Of a stretch of 64,000 bases of DNA, positions 11,801 through 24,915 are shown piece by piece. The position numbers were made by a program, and so were the translations under genes. The notes under the pieces are model-generated. The model was not told where the DNA came from, did no database searches, and was given only the letters and a program-made list of their open reading frames with translations. The stretch comes from Taeniopygia guttata (Eukaryota > Chordata > Aves > Passeriformes > Estrildidae): the NCBI RefSeq assembly GCF_048771995.1, contig NC_133027.1, positions 103,228,501 to 103,292,500 on the forward strand, read 5' to 3'. The stretch's first letter is position 1. Each line of letters starts with the position of its first letter.

Positions 11801-13932
11801 GAGATCACAGTGCTCTAGGGGCCACATAATCGATAACCCAAGCTCCAGAAGAGGTGGTTCCTTGCTGGTTGCTACCAGGTTGTGCTATGAGTTCCTCTCT
11901 GGGAGAGACAGTGGAGCCCACGGAGTGTTAGGAAACCTCCAGGGAGTGGCAGGAGTGTGGAAATGGCTGACTCCTTATCAGGTGAAGTCACCACAGGGAT
12001 AGTTTGCAGTGGTTAATGATCCAAATTTCCAAGGAAGTAGCTAGAAGCCTGTTTTGCAAGCCTCTGAGGGGTCACTTCAGAGCCACAGTGCAGCATCTCC
12101 CTTTTCCCATGGCAAGGTGTTGGCAGTTTGCACCACACAGTGCCACAACACAGTGGGTCAAAACAAGTCAACCAGGGAACCAATAGTGGATATTGCATTT
12201 GTATTATAAAAAGTCTTCTGAACCCCATAAAAAATTATGTCTCTTTATCCTTGGCACAGTACCAATAAGTAACAAAAAGCTCCCATCCCAAAAAACACAC
12301 CACATCCACTGCTGACAAGCTGCCACAGGAGGATGAAACACAGAAACAAGATGGGGATGGATAAGCACAAAAATAGCTTGAAGAAAAGCAGAAGCCCAGA
12401 AGTTCCCCTTTTCCTAACTGCTGATCTATTTCTTCTGGCAATGTGGCACAAATGCAGATGACTGAAAGCAACTGTGCTCACCCTTAATGAGAAATTAGCC
12501 TCTGCCTCACTTGGAATTCTGTTTCCTCATTGCTTTATCAACACAAGATTAGCACAGTTCAAGCAGCTCAGATGTTCAAACCCTGACGCAAATTCTGAAA
12601 GACAAGGAATGTTTGGCAGTAATTGGAATGCTATAACGTGTAGAAGATGCAATGTGGTGAAATACTCAGGCCTGCAGTGAAGTTCAACCACACTACCAAA
12701 CACAGCTGTACCAGTCACATGCTGGGGATTTCCCAGCTGCAGACTCCCAAAACACATGAGTTTCAAACAATTCAGTCACTATGTAATCAGCAACCATGTG
12801 ACAAATTTCATTTTCTCTTTCAAAACATCCAAACAAGTCTGGATTCAGAAAGACCCTTTGGCTCGGCCATTTTGACTCTTAGTACTTTTTCTGCATTTTT
12901 CATGTCAAACCTAAACACTGTTACTACAGTAGGACTGTACTGGTTTATCACAGAAAGTCCTTCTGTGATCTTCATTCAGAAGGAAGTTATGTACTGTTGA
13001 GACCTTAAAGATTTCCTTAGCAACATTATCTGGATAAATTACATCAAGGTCACAAGTTAAATGTGTGACACTCAGGTATCATTAAGTTTTTTGTCTCTAC
13101 CACTGGAAAACACGAGATAAGTATGTGTGAGATGATCACTTTAACTGAGTATCAAATAGACTAAGAATTAGAAAAATAAAAGCCTGCATTTAAAAGCCTT
13201 TGTACATCCTAATTCTGCTTGGTTATTGTTTCTCTCCTCCCTTAGTTAGAAACCAGACTGAAAGCCATAAAAGAAGAGGTACAGTTCAATTTTGCCAACT
13301 GTCTTTTCCTCTGCTCATTATCTTTGAGTATTCTGGATAGGAAAACATACTGAAAGAAGTCATTATTTACTTCTAGTTTCCTCCTAGTCTGTGTTAATTG
13401 GCAGGTTTAATCAGGAATATTTCTAAAATAATTATTACTAAGATGGTGTTCAAGAGGTTTAATTGCAATGTGTGTGCATTAAGGATACAGTTTTTCCTGG
13501 GAGTACAGGAGACAGGAGAACCTACAGTGATGATTATATTTCAGGAAGGAAAGAGGAAATAAGAGGGGAGAACTGTGCTAAGGGCCCTGCCCTGAGAAAG
13601 CAATTGATTTAAAATACTAAAGTAAGGAGGCATGCCCAAGCCACATTTTTGCTTTATCACCTCTGAACAGCTATTGTCTCAGAATGCTGACTAAATGTGA
13701 ATTCTCACTGTAAAACATGCAGTGTGCTCTACTCCTGGGAGCAGCCTTTAATATCACTTACAAACCAGCTGGCTGCTATGGCTCCCTCAGCACCCTTTAT
13801 ATCACCCCTTTTAATTTACAACACGCTATTCTAAAAGAAGAAAAATATACACTGGTGTGGAACAAAATGCCGACACATCCTCCAGATATGTGGAACTCTG
13901 AGCCACAGAGGCAAAATGCACTAAACTAAAAT
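5879..13932. other. Intergenic DNA, no gene seen
   Basis: This is mixed AT-rich sequence with scattered open frames of up to about 117 codons on both strands. None has a recognisable domain, a run of splice-flanked exons or biased composition. A single AP-1 consensus TGACTCA occurs at 10,731-10,737. I see no RNA gene or recent mobile element. Confidence 0.55.
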
Positions 13933-15352
13933 GAGGGTGTCGTGGTTTGACACAAAAAAAAAATTTTCCGGAAAGAAGAGGTCAATTTAGACATTGACCA
14001 ATTAAAGGTAAACACGCCTCTGAGAACACAGAGAGGTTAAAAGCAGAATTCCCAGAAAAACTTACTCTCTTGGGTTCCGGTCAGCAGTCAGTGCTGAACT
14101 CTCCCCTGCCCGGCGATGAGCTGGGTGGGAGAGGGGAGAAGCCATGTGGCCTTCGGAGGTAGGCCCAAAAGTAAAAGGACTAGAACCGGGCTGGCCCCCT
14201 TGAAATAAAAAGGTAGAAAAAATCTAAAATATCTCCATTCCCCCCAGAGTCTCTCTCTCTCCCCCCAAAAAAAAAGAGATGGCGGTAGTTTTATCAGCAA
14301 TTCACCGCGGGGAAGGAGAAGAGCGGGGGAGCCGCAAGGTGCCCAGCCACCTGTGAAAACTGAAGCCTAAGCAGCAAGCCATCTCTAAGAGTCGAAACTT
14401 TTAACCCTTCCTAAAAAATAAAAACTTTATAAAATTTTTCTCCTCCTTAGTTAAAAAAAAAAAAAAAAAGAGAAACAGCCTGGGACCTGGGATGTTGGAA
14501 AGAAAAATTCTAAGTAAGAAAAGATAATAGAGTAACTTTTAGCTTAACTTTTTCTTAGTAGCCACAGACTAAACTAATCTTCTCCTCCAAAAAAAACCCT
14601 ATATTTTAAAAAGATGCTAGTGAGCCAAAAAGACCATACTTCAGCTGGGAAAAGACAGAAGTAAAGCAAACAAAAAAAAGTTTAAAAAGTTTGTAGTAGT
14701 GCCCCCTGTCTTCACAAAAGAAAAAAAAAATAAATCTCTGTTCTTAGACCCTCAGCCCCCCCAAAAAACAGAAAAAACTATAATCCCAAAAATAAAAAAC
14801 TAAACTGTTGTTTTTTCCCCTCCTGGCAGGGCATCCTTAAAAAGAAAAATCCTAAAAACAATCTGTCCATCCATACATTAGTAGTAAAAACACTATACAT
14901 ATAAAAGAGAAAGTCACCACTAGCAAACTTTTTTTTCCTCCAAACAGTGCCATGTAGTAACATAAAAGCACAAAATGTAACAACTGTATTTCTTAGGGGG
15001 TCTGTGGCACAAGAGAAACTCCTATCTCCCTGCAAATAAACTAAATATTAATTATCTAAAAAGTAAAAACCTAATTAGAGTCCAGATTGTGTCTCATTAT
15101 AGTTTATTAAAATTAAGTAGTAAGAAAAAAATGCTTTAGAAAGTTTTCATTTTAAATTATGTGTATTTTCTTTCTTCTTTTTTTCCCCCTCTTTTATAAT
15201 AACATAATAATAATTTAATAAATTTTTTTTCCTTATTATTAAACTTAAGCCTGCTTTGCTCTATTCTCAATCACATTTCACAACATTCAATTAAAAAATT
15301 ACATTTTCATAAAAACACTAGCATCGTGCCAGTGTCAAACCATAACAGAGGG
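13933..15352. mobile_element. Solo LTR (ERVL-like) with 5-bp target duplication
   Basis: The element runs 13,938-15,347 (1,410 bp) and is flanked by GAGGG at 13,933-13,937 and again at 15,348-15,352. It starts TGTCGTGGTTTGACAC and ends GTGTCAAACCATAACA. These ends are inverted repeats matching at 14 of 16 bases and have the TG...CA form of LTRs. The start resembles the TGT-TGGTTT-A family of passerine ERVL-type LTRs, from memory, and a 5-bp duplication fits that class. The inside is A-rich, with many AATAAA motifs, a poly-A tract near 14,452-14,469, and a CpG-bearing part at 14,090-14,340. There is no internal gag, pol or env, so this is a solo LTR left after recombination. A non-autonomous DNA transposon with 16-bp ends is the less likely alternative. 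Confidence 0.85.
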
Positions 15353-18300
15353 TGTGCTGTACAAGACTATAAGGGAAAAAAAAATAATTAGTTTTGCCTT
15401 CTGCTGGTAGAATCACAGATTCTACATTCATGGTGTACTACTGTGGGAGACATGCTGGAGAAAATTTTGCATAAAGAACATAATGCTGTGATGAAATGTA
15501 TCTGAAATCTCACTTTTGCAGTATCACTTCTGGAACAGATGACATTATCCTCAGAGTAAATATGATTATATGGATAACAGACAAAGAACTGCATGACTTG
15601 GGTTTAAAGCCTCTTTAACAGGACTTTGATGAAAATACATTCCCTGTGGTAACTTCACCTCTTAGAAAAACTCAAAAAGTGGACAGTGCAAGTGTTTACC
15701 TCTGTTTGACTGGAGATAAGTTGGAGTAGGCAGGAGGATGTAACAGCAGGAAGGATGTTACACCTGAGGAAGCTGGCAAGAAAGCAAACCCAGAACGTGC
15801 TCAGTCTCTGACAAATTTGAACTAGCATGACAGAGTGTTAAAATATGACTTTTTCAGTCCTTTACATACTGTAATTGGAAGTGGTAATGAACCAGAGATC
15901 ATGAAATTACTATCAGTGCAAGAGAATGATGCCATTATTATTAGTGAACACTGCACAATGATGTAAAATGTGACTTAAATGCTAAAATGTGATTTAAGGG
16001 CTAAAAAAACCAACAAACAACACTAACAATGTATGAGTATATGAGATGAGGGAGACACTTTTGCATAAAGACATGAATGCGATATATGTGCTACAGTTGT
16101 CAGTAACGTGCAAGTTCAGAATCCTGTCACAGTAATCAAAATTATGGTTGAAATTTAATTGAAAGTCAGAAGTGAGAAGTTTTTTAAAGGAATCTTAGGA
16201 TGGTCATGAATTTATAATTCCACAGTCAAGGGAATGATAATTTTGCCTAAAAATTCTGGGTTTTTTTACAATTAAGTGCAAGCAGAAGTTCATAATAAAA
16301 AGAGCTATATAGTAATGAAGATAAACAGTAATAATCCCTATGAGTTAGAAGTTAGAAACATCAGCAGAAAGTCCATAACTGACATCAACAATGTAACATG
16401 AAGAATCAAAAAATCCTCAAACTTATCAAGACTACAACACCCTAGCAGCTACAGAAACCCTTTGCCAGATGGAAATGATAAAACTTTTAATAGTGATGCA
16501 GAAGAGACAGACATATTTAAAAATATTTTTATTCCATATTTGGACAGCTGTTCTTATGTCATATGATGAAACTGAACTATTTTCCAGTCCCCTGGTAACC
16601 AAGCAGGATGCAACATGCATTAGAAATCAACATTTTAAAGTCAGCCAATTAATCTACCCCACACCTAGGAAGTAAGACAGAGAAGACTTGAGAGCTAATC
16701 ATGTTTATTTTACTAAATTAAGGCATTGCAGGGAAATCCCATTTGACTGAAAAAGTGCTAATGTTGTGCCAATAATAACAGAGGCCAGCAGGATGACTCA
16801 GAGCTAATGGACAGTGAGTCTGACCCTCCTTCCAGGTAATAAAGCTGTTACAAATTTAATGAAAAATGGAAGTGATGAAATATAATTAATATCATCCCAG
16901 TGAACCCAATTTTGTGGTAAACAGATATTGTAAAACAAGTCTTTGCATTGTTTGATGAGACAAGTATTTGGATGATGAAAGTAATTGTATATTTGCAATA
17001 TATCTGTGGAGAGCACTTGATTTAATAGTGTATGACATTCTCATTATGAACACTGGCACAAAACGATCAGTAAAATATATTAAATGAACTGAAAACTGAA
17101 ATATCTAACAAAGTAATAATGAATTGAGACTTGCAACATAAACTTTAGGGCTTTCGTGAGAAGAAAATAAATATATGCATCCATGATAACAAAGTTTGTG
17201 AGATCAATAAGACTGTGAGGATGAAAGATGAAGATATTAATGCAGACCAATTTGAAGCACGTCATAAACTAAGCCAGTTCTAATTAAACATGTCTTAATA
17301 CAGCAAACTGCAAGGGGAGTAGAAATAAAAGCTCCACTACTAGCCAAGTCTTCTCCCTGGAAAACACATGGTCTGAAAATATCAAGAATTACAGGTGACA
17401 AACAGCTGACATTGTAGCTAAAATATCCAAACTAAAAACCAGTCTTAAAACATTCCTTGTGTGTATAGACAAAAGCAATACCAGCTTTTTCACTGGTGAA
17501 ATGTGCTATGAATCACATCAAGTTGCACAGTTTAGAAAGAAAGAATGCTTTCAAAATTAAATTTAAACATAAAAAACAAACATAAAAAAACCAGACAAAA
17601 TTATTTGAAGAGGAAATACAGTGACATATTTGAAGAAAAGACTCATGTGTTAACATTATTAAGTAGCTCAATTTAACAGAACAGAAAATGCTGGTTCCTA
17701 ATGGTTACTTAGTGTAAACACAAAGCTCATGTAGAAACATGGCCTATTAGACAACAAGTTATTTATAGCTGGCATTACCATGGGAAATCTCAATGGCCTC
17801 TTCAGTTCAAGGCTGGATACGTTTTTGGGTGTTGTAGGTCAGTGTGTATTTGCCTGCTTGCCACCACAGTTGAACATAAAATAATCTATACAGAGGTAGC
17901 TGGGTGATAATGACCTGTGACACAGAGAGCAAACTAACTGACCTAGTAGTTTCTTCCAGCTTTTTTTTTTCCCCCATGCAGATACTGTAAATATGTTTTT
18001 CTCTCTTTTTCTGAAGAATTGAGCAGACACTAACATACCACTTCACTGATTTTGAAATATTCTATGTTGAGACCTGCCACAATTCGCTAAAAATTATCAG
18101 ATCCTCAGGCTTCTTTCAAAAGAGACATTCCCTGCAAAGGTAATGGTTCTGTTAAATGGGTGCAGGTAGAGGGAAGTGGAAATCCTAAGCCTGATCCGGG
18201 TGACATGAGTATGTGATTTGCCATTGATTTGCAGCAGCAAGATCTGGAGCAGAGTGTTCACAACTCTATGGAAATTGTTCTAATTTTGGGGTTCTTAATT

Positions 18301-21300
18301 CCACACACAATTTCTTCAGGAGCAACTGCTTGGCTCTGTACATGGTATAATAATAACAGTCAGACCTTCTGCTTTTCCAGAAATAACCATGTCATAGGCT
18401 GCTGCTTCCTTGTTTTATGTATTTACAGATATCAAAAAGCCTATATAAAGCTTCTCCATGATTTGTTCATATACAGTAGCCTTCCTTTTGATATATTTTT
18501 AGATCAATTGCACTTAAACAACACTTCCTCATCTTACTGAACTTTGCTCTGAGATGATGATCAAAGGAAATGCAAACATTGTGCTGTTTAAAGGATGACA
18601 GCCAACATTTTCCACAGCACTCATTGAAAAGGTAGGGTACTACGAAGGACAAAGAGTTTAGCATGACTCCAAAATGCTGCAGCACCCAATTCATGTTCAC
18701 AAGCTCTGCACCTTTCTTTGGGCAGCCTCCAGAATATGACAGGTATGAATTTATCAATGTGCAAGAAGCAGCAGCGTACCTGACGTCTCACGTAAGATGT
18801 ATGTGCACAAGACAATACACGATCTTTCAGTTTTCTAATAGACAGTGCCACTCTGAAGAAAACAAGAGCTTTGAGCCTCTTTGCAAATAATTTTATCAAA
18901 GGGAGAATTGTAATAAAGAAGATGACTTATCAAGGAAAAGCTGTGTCTGTGCACTCCTTTCCTCTTTTGCTACAAGCTTTGATAAAGCTCGAAAACACCT
19001 GGAGAGGCAATTTTCCTATGGCAAGGTTGTTGTGGGCCTTCAAGCATATCATCTTAGAATCTCAGGAATGGCAAAACTACGCTTTTCTGAATTTTCCAGT
19101 GTAGAGGATATAAATAGGCCCAAAATCTGGTTACTGCACTACAGAAGCCTTTCTATCAGATTCTACCATTTCCCCCAGAGTAGGAGGTGTAGTTAAGTAC
19201 AGCCCTACTTGTAAGATTTTTCAAAGTTTGTAAAGCCTGACTGCTAAAGCAGCAGACTGGAAAAGAGTAAAAAAAAAATTGTGCAGGATCATTGGTTAAA
19301 GTACAAACTAAATCAGTCCAAATTACAGTACTGAGCACTGTTGCATGAAGATTTCCCCTCACAGGGTGTAAAGTACACCAAGAAAAATTCATTGAGGTTT
19401 TGAAAAACAATTTTCAGCTCCCTTGTGCGCAGTGAAAACTTTCCTGTTCTGATTCTGTTCTGATCCCATGCAGCCAATGCATGTCTTTTACTGTACAGAG
19501 CACTGGTATAGGGAGAGAACCTGCTAGCATGTCCTAATCAATAATTCTTTATGAGCAAATGTTGTTTTAAAATAGTCACACAACAAACTGAATATTGATG
19601 AGAAAATAATTTGTGACAACTGCAGTTTGCAATGATTATACCTGACATGAGCATCCACTGTGCATTAGAATTTACACATGCACCTGTTGCTACATATCAG
19701 TAAGAAAAAAATGCTACAATTTCATCAGACCCCACTAAATAAAATCTTTACAATGTTGAAAAAACATTACAACGTTAATTTGCATACTTTCTAAGCGGAA
19801 ATTGTTGAGCTATTGCTATGGATCAAGTGAGAGCTTTAGACAATCCCTGCCTTAGGTTCAGATTTTTGGCAACAGCTTTACAGATCCAGAATGAGCATGG
19901 AGACAACAGAGAAAGCCAAATCCCACACATCAGTACAAGACATAATCAAGTTATGTATGCTTTGTAGGAACAAGACATCCTTGTAGAACTGATTGTTTTG
20001 CAACTCTTGTTCTGCTGGCAGAAGCAGAGATACCTGCATGTGAAACATTCTGCAGCTGGAAGTCCAAAGACACATAATAGAGACAAGACACAAATGGACT
20101 TTGAGACAGCAAGTGGTGCACAATGTGAAATGAGACAGAAAATGATGACACAGAGACAGCAGGAGAGGGACCTAAACAGTATGAGAGAAGGCATGGGAGC
20201 CTGAAAAAGGAAGAAGCACATGACTACATCATGTGTAACTGAAGTCAGGAAGAGGTGACTCAAACTGGCAAAAAGTGAAAGATATACATAGAGGTAAAAG
20301 CACGGTGATGCACAGGTTGTGTGTTGGTGCAGATTTGACAAGAATCTGAAGCTAAGGAAGTTGAGGCTTATAGTGTGAATTTAGAAGGGGAAATGCTGGT
20401 ACAGACAACCTTTTTCAGCTGTTAAACCTGTGTTAGGTGAAATTCCCTTACAATTGAAATGAATGCCTACTGTGAATGCCTGAAGGCCCCACAGATTTTC
20501 TTTCAGGATCCTGCAAAGCCCTGTCTTACATGTGATCTGGATTTTAAAAGAAATAATTTGAAGAAAGTTATGTCCTGTGAAAGACCAGCAATTAACAGGG
20601 GAAAAAAAAAACCCTCTGGGAGTTTCTGCAGGAAAAATGGCCATTCCCCAATTGGTCTCTATTCTGACTGCCCCTTCAGAACCTTTGCAAATGGATAGGG
20701 CAGTTTTTCTAATCACTCACAAGGAATAGGTCCCATCCCATGTCAGCCTGCTGGACACCAGTAGCATGGCTTGCATGAGTTAGGATCACAGAATCAAGCC
20801 TACACAGACTAACTGGGCTGTTCCTATCCATAAACCTAAAACCATTTGCTGGCCTTCAGACTAATACTTTATGTTCTTTCCTGGCTCAGGCTACCTTTCA
20901 GTCCTGGATCCCACTGAATCTCAATCCACCCCTCTGAGCTGTGGCCCACTGCTGAGCCTTCCCTCTCTCATCACAGTGCTGTGCTTTAACAAAAATAAAG
21001 AATGCAGCCTTTGTGGCAGCACTGAGTGAACACCACTTGTAAGGAAAATATCCCAAATGTCATTAAAAAGAGATAAAGCCATCTGGATCCTAAGACAGTC
21101 AGTTTGAAAAAAAACCCTACAAAATGATTCTGAAACCAATTTACGAAGAGAAAGAGATAGGAAAACAACTTTGCTGCCAACAAATGTTGTAGCCCTTGTC
21201 ATCTATTACCACATGAACAAAGCACTCAATGACTGCCTCCAGTACCATTGCCAATTATTATGACAACATACAGTATAACCATATTATGTTTACAATATAA

Positions 21301-22055
21301 TACATGTGAGTATTCGATAGAGCCTGGCAGGACTTCAGTCACTGCCTCTTTTATGCTTTAAAAATCAATTTTTTAAACTGAGTTTGCTGTATAACATGTT
21401 CCCTAATTGCATAGTTTACTGTATAGAGAACAAGAAAGGATATTGAAAGTGATTTCAGGCAATCCTTTGAACATTTAGTGAGATAAAACCTTTTTATTCA
21501 TACACATTGTACCACTAACAACCAACATAATGCCTTTATTCTATAAACATGCCCCATCTCATTCCCATTGACATCAGAGACAAACTTCCCAAAAGTTTCA
21601 GCTTCAACTGAAATTCAAGAACAAAATGTTCAGGGACTAGTTTAAAAGGGGTTCCTTCTTAACCTTTTACACTACAATTAATGTAAACAGAATCATTTAA
21701 ACATCTGCTTCATTTGTGAATGACATCAGAAAAACAGTTTGCCAAATTATTTGATTTATATTTCCCAAATCACATGCCAAATAGAAGCAGGAGGTTGCCT
21801 TGGGAAATATAAACTAAAGTTGTGCTCAGACTCAAATATCCACTTACTAAAAGGCCCTAATGTCAGTCCACAGCCAATAACTTGGTCAAATTTCTGTGTG
21901 GGCTGCCTATTTTACATCTAAATCAGGACACAGGGGCACAGATACTTAAAATAACAATGTGCATGCTAGCTTAAGTACATCAGGCCCAAACAACAACACA
22001 AAACAATTATAATGATTCTCAGGCAAGCCTGAGTTCAGAATGAACATGGCTCACC
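15353..22055. other. Intergenic DNA, no gene seen
   Basis: This is AT-rich, CpG-poor DNA. The longest open frame (131 codons, minus strand, near 20,000) has repetitive Ser/Cys/Leu composition and no recognisable domain. I see no exon structure, RNA gene or recent repeat. Confidence 0.55.
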
Positions 22056-22059
22056 AGCC

Positions 22060-22140
22060 ATGGAGCAGGTTGTCCAAAGAGGTTGCATATGCTTCATCCT
22101 TGGCAGTACTCCAGACCTGACTAGATAAAGCTCAGAGTGC
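22060..22140 (+). mobile_element. Old CR1 LINE relic
   Basis: The text GAGCAGGTTGTCCAAAGAGG, followed by a GCTTCATCCTTGGCAGTACTCCA-type segment, parallels the CR1 3' region in the sense direction. The usual form is a cluster of ...CAGAGAGGTTGTGGAT...CCATCCCTGGCAGTGTTCAAGG... . It is short and strongly diverged, so it is an older insertion than the copy at 4,323-4,710. The boundaries are approximate. Confidence 0.55.
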
Positions 22141-24587
22141 ATATGGATGCCACTACCTGAACTTCAGTCAGTAACACTGGCTTGTTTAGCTACTGAAAGG
22201 TGCTTAAAAACACATGCCAGCCCTGGCAGCTCCAAATCACAGCCCTGGTCACACAGGGGGCAGACTGCAGACTGGAAGCAAGAAGCAATTGCAGAGATGC
22301 TATTTTAAATGGGATGCCTGGCTTGGAAATCTTTGTGCTGGCACAGTGGACTGAGTGGAGCTGTTTTGCAAATACTTGATGAACATCTAGAACCTCTCTG
22401 AGACTTCTCTGATGACTGTAGGGCAATCCATTGTTATGCTTCAGTATGATTTATAAAATCTAAGATACATACATATACTTAACAGGAAAATTTTGAATAT
22501 ATGCACTTATATTTCTACACTGTGGTTAAAGAGAAAGCCTTTCAAACAATTCCAGTATCAGACTAGAGAGAAACTGTAAGGGTAATTCCTCAAGTAGCTG
22601 CCTTGAGATATATTTAATATTTTCCTTTGTGATCTTGGCAGAGAAACTAGCTTTGTGATAAGCTCTTAGTACAAAGAAAGACTGTATTCCACGCCAAGAG
22701 GGAGCAGAGAACTCTGCAATAACAGAAACAGAATAGATGAAGTGCATGGTCATCCACATAGGAGCAAGAATTCCTGTGACAAGCTGGAAATTACAAGTGA
22801 GGAGAAAGAAGAGGGCGTATTTAGTGCCTCAGAGGATGACTGTGAGCAATCACTGTGATGTGGCACAAAGAACAGTGGGATATTCTGGATGAGATGTTGC
22901 CAGGAAAGGCAGTGGCAGGATACAAAGTGCTAGTCAGAATGAAACCATGCAAGATCTTGCCACTCATATTCAAGAAAAATGAAGTCTAAATAGTGCAATT
23001 ACAGAGAAGTTTGACAAAGTAATAAAAATAAGATAAACACCAAGGATATAGATAAATCTACCCTAATAAGAGAAGTCAGATCTAACTATTAACAAGCTGT
23101 CAAAATACAATACTTTGACTATTTCTTTTACAACATCCTTTATGTGGAAATGATTACAATTTAAAATGAACAACATTATGTACTGCTTTGTTTCTCTAGA
23201 CATCAGTTTTTGCATATTTTTCTTTTGGATATTGTTATTTTCCATCTTCTGTTCCAGAACTATGGATAGCAACAAGTTCAAAATTCATTTCAACATGAAT
23301 TCTCACAAAGACAGACAAACTTATATCTTTCTCTAAGACTGACAGGAAATTTTAGAAAAAATACCAGTTACCAAGGTGAAACAGAAATTACTTTATTTTC
23401 TGAAGTATGTGGAACTATGAATTTGTATGGCTGGAGTCAAGAATCCTATTATCATTCTACAGGCAAGATCACTCAAAAAACCCCAAACCAAACAATTTCA
23501 CCCACTAACATCACAGACTTTGTTTTCAAGACTGGCACTAAATGTACACTGATTGATAAAGTCAGACAATGTTAAGCATTACACAGCACTTTGTCTGCTC
23601 AATTAATTCTCACAGCTCTCCTGGCAGGTATTTTAAAGACCTGCCTAAGGCCACAAAAGAAAATCAGCTGGGATAAAAACACAGCAGGGTCCGACTCTCA
23701 GGTTGTTCACCATTAGACCATGCTCCTCTTGTAAGAAGGGATCCTGGCAAATTCCAAGGTTTATGGGAAAGAGGCTCTATTAAAACATTTAAAACTTTTA
23801 AGTACTTACTGGAATAGAAAAAAGAAAATGGGAATAGAGAAGATGAGAAATCCAAGTTAATCCAAGAAACACGATGGCAATTGATCATGTTGCAGTCTGG
23901 AAAGAAAATGTAATCAATACAGAGGGCAAGAAATCAAATAAAACAGATACAGCTCCAGTGACTGAGGCATAGATGCTCAGATTGCTGCTAGAGGTGACTA
24001 ATTTGTTCTGTATGATGGAAACTAGAAAGCTAAACATTAAGAAATGCCATCTATTATCAATATATATATATTTCTTACAGCTGTGTAAGAATGGCAAAAT
24101 GCAAGTCTGAAATTTTTATTAGACCTCTTCAGGTCTTAGGAGGTGCCTTACCAAAAACCGCTTAGTCACTGCAAGAGAGTGTTTCAGTGCAGCCGTGCTC
24201 CTGGGAAATGATGTTAGCATCAAAATTCTATTTACATTTAATGTACTTTCTAGTACTGATATTTTGATGACAAATTGATATTTTTGGATACAATTTCAAT
24301 TTGTTCCAGGTATTAGGAATGTAAAATTGTTAATGATAATAATGCTAACACTTACAAAGCTTATGATATTACCAATCTAGAATGAAAATACCACACAGGC
24401 AAGAATCCTAAGTACTAAGAAAATACTATTTTCATCTAGAAAATAAATTACCATGATTTTTGAGATTATTGTTAATATTTTTACCTAAGAAGTAAGTGAA
24501 GTCACATCAATATGGTTCTGTTCATACCTAAAGGACTGCAATTCTACTTTGCTATGAAAATCAGAATATTTCATTAGAGAATATAAG

Positions 24588-24695
24588 CTTGAGTTTGGGG
24601 TTTTTTGTTTTTGGTTTTGTTTGTTTGGTTTTTTTAGGTTTTTTTTGGTTTTTTGTGGGTTTTTTTTTGTTTGTTTGTTTGTTTGTTTTTTTAAG
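24588..24695 (+). repeat. T/G-rich low-complexity tract
   Basis: About 110 bases consist almost only of T and G, as runs of T broken by GG or G (TTTGG and GTTT units). It ends in a (GTTT)n stretch at about 24,668-24,690. It could be the A-rich tail of a minus-strand insertion or simple slippage. The open frame through it codes only Phe/Val/Gly/Leu and is not a gene. Confidence 0.85.
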
Positions 24696-24839
24696 ACAGG
24701 TAAGGAGTTCCCACTCTGCTCTTGGAAAGCTGAAGTATCATAATCAAGAGCTTAAAATTCAAGGTCCCTTATTCATATCTTACAGTATCTTACTGCCAGC
24801 ACTTTCACAGCACATTAGACAAAAGCAAGAATGCAAAGT

Positions 24840-24915
24840 CTCCTTCAAAGGGCTTAGAAAAAGGTTCAGAGGTCTTAGAAAGTCTTCAAAGGGTTCAGAA
24901 AAAGGTTCAGGAAAA
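24840..24915 (+). repeat. Short irregular tandem duplication
   Basis: Blocks of the form CAAAGGG-TTAGAAAAAGGTTCAG recur two to three times with small changes, including GGTCTTAGAAAGTCTTC and GGGTTCAGAAAAAGGTTCAGG. The unit length varies, so this looks like local slippage with later point changes. Confidence 0.6.

Noticed and set aside
20766..20778. GATCACAGAATCA, reminiscent of a CR1 3' tail
   Set aside because: Only a dozen bases match and the adjoining sequence does not continue as CR1.
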